From Microbacterium enclense (GTDB lineage: Bacteria; Actinomycetota; Actinomycetes; Actinomycetales; Microbacteriaceae): 64,000 bases of DNA. The notes below the pieces were generated by a model. It made no database searches. It was not told where the DNA came from and saw only the letters and a program-made list of their open reading frames with translations. The translations under genes were made by a program, and so were the position numbers. The stretch spans positions 1-64,000 of the forward strand of contig NZ_KQ758468.1 in assembly GCF_001456955.1 (NCBI RefSeq), in the 5' to 3' direction. Below are positions 62,357 to 64,000 of this stretch, piece after piece. Each line of letters starts with the position of its first letter. The first letter of the stretch is position 1.

Positions 62357-63091
62357 TCAGTGACGGGTGGGGAGCGGGCCGCGGTCGGCGAGCTCCACAT
62401 CGCGGTTGTAACGGTAGAGACGTGCGGGGCGGTGGCTCCCGGTGCGGAAGCGGTCCGTCGGGATGAGCGTGTCGGACGTGTCGACCTGGCGGCGGAAGTT
62501 CGCCGGGTCGAGGCGCTTGCCGAGGATCGTCTCGTTCACTTCGCGCAGGTCGGCGAGGGTGAACTCGTCAGGCAGCAGGCCGTGGGCGATGCGGCTGTAG
62601 CCGACCTTGTTGCGCAGGCGCCACAGCGTGTACTCGACGATGTCGTTGTGGTCGAAGGCCAGCCGCGGAAGGTCGGTCGCGTCGAACCACTCGACGTTCT
62701 CGGGGGCGTCGCCGCTGCGCGCGTGCGCCGCGACCTGCGCGTCGACCTCGTCGGAGCGCAGCAGCGCCCAGTACACGATCGACACGACGCGCGTGGGGGA
62801 GCGGTCGACGGCGCCGAAGGCGTAGAGCTGCTCGAGGTAGCTCGGTGTGAGTCCGGTGGTCTCGGCGAGGGTGCGGGATGCCGCGACGTCGAGCTCCTCG
62901 GTCGCGTCGAGCCAGCCGCCGGGGAGCGCCCACCGTCCGTCGAACGGGTCGCGCGTGCGGCGGACGAGGGGGAGCGACAGCACCGGCTCGTCGTGCGCGT
63001 CGCGGCGGACGCTGAAGATGACGGTCGACACCGCGACGCGCACGTCGGCGTCGCGGGACTCGGGCTGAGGGGTTCGTGTCATGGTGACCAT
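62357..63091 (-). CDS. nrtR: NrtR-like Nudix-fold transcriptional regulator of NAD synthesis
   Basis: The 244-aa protein has an N-terminal Nudix-like domain (residues about 15-145: GRWALPGGWLDATEELDVAA) whose Nudix box is degenerate: the R-E-x2-E-E core reads R-T-L-A-E-T, so hydrolase activity is probably lost. A C-terminal winged helix follows (FTLADLREVNETILGKRLDP, DRFRTGSHRPARLYRYN). This is the NrtR architecture, known to repress NAD synthesis genes and respond to ADP-ribose. It heads the nadA-nadB-nadC-nifS operon. The start at 63091 is one of two in-frame ATGs (the other at 63082). Confidence 0.88.
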   Translation of the reverse strand: MVTMTRTPQPESRDADVRVAVSTVIFSVRRDAHDEPVLSLPLVRRTRDPFDGRWALPGGWLDATEELDVAASRTLAETTGLTPSYLEQLYAFGAVDRSPTRVVSIVYWALLRSDEVDAQVAAHARSGDAPENVEWFDATDLPRLAFDHNDIVEYTLWRLRNKVGYSRIAHGLLPDEFTLADLREVNETILGKRLDPANFRRQVDTSDTLIPTDRFRTGSHRPARLYRYNRDVELADRGPLPTRH

Positions 63092-63109
63092 ATCTCTGGA
63101 ATCGATCTT

Positions 63110-63118
63110 AGTGTCACT
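63110..63118. promoter_or_regulatory. Candidate NrtR operator
   Basis: AGTGTCACT is a 9-bp palindrome, extended to CTTAGTGTCACTCC, 19 bp upstream of the nrtR-like start. It is the only palindrome in the short leader of the NAD operon, where a repressor site is expected. Assignment is an inference. Confidence 0.35.
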
Positions 63119-63171
63119 CCGACCCGAAGGACGAATCCGGTGCGGATCGCCGGGTTCGTGGTGCGCCCCGG

Positions 63172-63240
63172 GGTTTGGTGCGGATTCGGCCGGTTGGGGC
63201 GGGAATGGCCCGCCCCGAGGTGCGGAATCCGCCCCGAACC
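63172..63240. repeat. Interspersed nested palindromic repeat, family B, copy 3
   Basis: Outer arms GGTTTGGTGCGGATTC and GGAATCCGCCCCGAACC pair with two mismatches; inner arms TTGGGGCGGG and CCCGCCCCGA pair around AATGG. Total 69 bp. It lies in the divergent spacer between the nrtR-like gene and the MarP-like gene, about 42 kb from copies 1 and 2. Confidence 0.75.
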
Positions 63241-63330
63241 GTCGAACGCGCGGGAGCCGCCGCGGTCAGCGCGTCGAAAGGGTTCTCCCAGACGCGCGGC
63301 CTAGCGTGGGGATCGGATTCAGGAGGTCGG

Positions 63331-64000
63331 ATGCCGATCATCGACATCGTTCTGATCGCCCTGTTGGTGATCGCGCTCATCACGGGTCTCTCGCGCGGGT
63401 TTCTCGCCACGATCGGCTTCTTCGCCGGCCTCGCCCTGGGCGCCGTCGCCGCGTACTGGGCCACCCCGTTCGTCGGGCAGTGGGTCACCTCGCCGTCGTG
63501 GCGCGGCCCCGCGATGATCGTCACCGGCATCCTGCTCCTGTTGATCGGGTCGGGACTGGGGACGGCCGTCGGCGGAGTCTTCCGTCGCGGTGCCGACCGC
63601 ATCAAGCTCCGCGTGCCCGAGCGGCTGCTCGGCGGGCTCGTCAACACCGCCGCCGCCGCGCTCGCCATCTCTTTCGTCGCCGGGTCGCTGACCCCCGCGG
63701 GCGTTCCCGTCGTCTCGGCGGCGCTGGGATCGTCCGCCGTCGTGCGCACCATCGACGACCTCACGCCCGCTCCCGTGCGCGGGGCGCTCGCCGATCTGCG
63801 CGGTTCCGTCTTCGCCGAGGGCATTCCCCGCCTCGGGCAGCTGATCCAGATCGGCCCTGTGCCGAGCACGCCCGAGATCGCACTCGACGACCCTGCGCTG
63901 ACGCAGGCGGCGCAGTCGGTCGCACGCATCTCGGGCACCGCCTACGCGTGCGGTGTCACCTCGAGCGGGTCGGGCTTCGTGGTGGCATCCGACCGCGTGG
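63331..64000 (+). CDS. MarP-like membrane serine protease with CvpA-like N-terminus (partial)
   Basis: Only the first 223 codons are in the window. The N-terminus shows four hydrophobic helices (IIDIVLIALLVIALITGLSR, GFFAGLALGAVAAYW and IVTGILLLLIGSGLGTAVGG plus a fourth near residue 110), matching the colicin-V production (CvpA) domain. After about residue 200 the start of a trypsin-like domain is seen (SGSGFVVASDRV). This layout matches MarP, an acid-resistance protease of mycobacteria. AGGAGGTCGG is a perfect ribosome binding site before the ATG. The gene runs off the right edge. Confidence 0.88.
   Translation, partial: MPIIDIVLIALLVIALITGLSRGFLATIGFFAGLALGAVAAYWATPFVGQWVTSPSWRGPAMIVTGILLLLIGSGLGTAVGGVFRRGADRIKLRVPERLLGGLVNTAAAALAISFVAGSLTPAGVPVVSAALGSSAVVRTIDDLTPAPVRGALADLRGSVFAEGIPRLGQLIQIGPVPSTPEIALDDPALTQAAQSVARISGTAYACGVTSSGSGFVVASDRV

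Noticed and set aside
63114..63938. A 274-codon minus-strand frame over the MarP-like gene
   Set aside because: Ser/Arg/Pro-rich with no domain; the plus-strand frame has a perfect ribosome binding site and CvpA-like helices.

Overview
This 64-kb window is chromosomal, very GC-rich and densely coded. It looks like a member of Microbacteriaceae, most probably Microbacterium (inference). Supporting signs are the actinobacterial order eno / ftsB-like / DUF501 / subtilase / ndh, actinobacterial families such as DUF4245, DUF4307 and DUF6264, many leaderless genes, and a very frequent heptamer GGATGCC/GGCATCC. No prophage, insertion sequence, CRISPR array or integrative element is visible. Most of the window is core metabolism with a few accessory insertions.

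Layout. 1-277: end of an rRNA operon (23S-5S spacer, 5S rRNA, terminator). 0.4-6.3 kb: hexapeptide-repeat protein, PEP carboxylase (ppc), MazG, HisS. 6.3-10.7 kb: a regulator interrupted by an in-frame stop, a divergent MFS exporter with a palindromic operator, an SGNH hydrolase and an O-methyltransferase. 10.8-17.3 kb: enolase, FtsB-like protein, DUF501, subtilase, NDH-2, a tRNA with anticodon UAA, LemA. 17.4-24.7 kb: YcaQ-like protein, AI-2E-family permease, IlvA, GreA, small membrane proteins, hemolysin-III family protein, UppS-like prenyltransferase. 25-34.9 kb: PIN-PhoH, two-component system, FumC, carbonic anhydrase, DUF4245, XseB/XseA, IspH, DUF6264. 35-39.7 kb: ECF sigma/anti-sigma pair, MOSC protein, class II aldolase and class II FBPase. 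39.7-46.6 kb: RmuC, exonuclease, methyltransferase, YchF, a YefM-YoeB toxin-antitoxin pair, a D,D-carboxypeptidase, CsbD. 46.7-55.6 kb: GalM, flotillin, Nei/Fpg glycosylase, PfpI-like protein, MFS exporter, ABC exporter. 55.7-56.3 kb: an array of seven 85-bp tandem repeats. 56.4-63.1 kb: the de novo NAD operon nrtR-nadA-nadB-nadC-nifS plus a glycosyltransferase. 63.3 kb to the end: start of a MarP-like membrane serine protease.

How the genes work together. Ppc, Eno, FbaA, GlpX and FumC cover central carbon flow. NadA (iron-sulfur), NadB and NadC make nicotinate mononucleotide from aspartate; the co-transcribed cysteine desulfurase probably supplies the NadA cluster, and the NrtR-like protein is the likely regulator. 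XseA/XseB, RmuC, YcaQ, Nei/Fpg and the DEDD exonuclease are DNA repair functions. Two regulator/signal pairs (27 kb and 35 kb) and one toxin-antitoxin pair complete the picture.

The least ordinary content is non-coding: two families of interspersed palindromic repeats (about 100 bp, two copies; about 68 bp, three copies), the 85-bp tandem array, a 54-bp in-frame repeat in the 3' end of nadB, two stacked palindromes between convergent genes near 26.55 kb, and a pervasive GGATGCC word. I see no convincing new multi-gene system.
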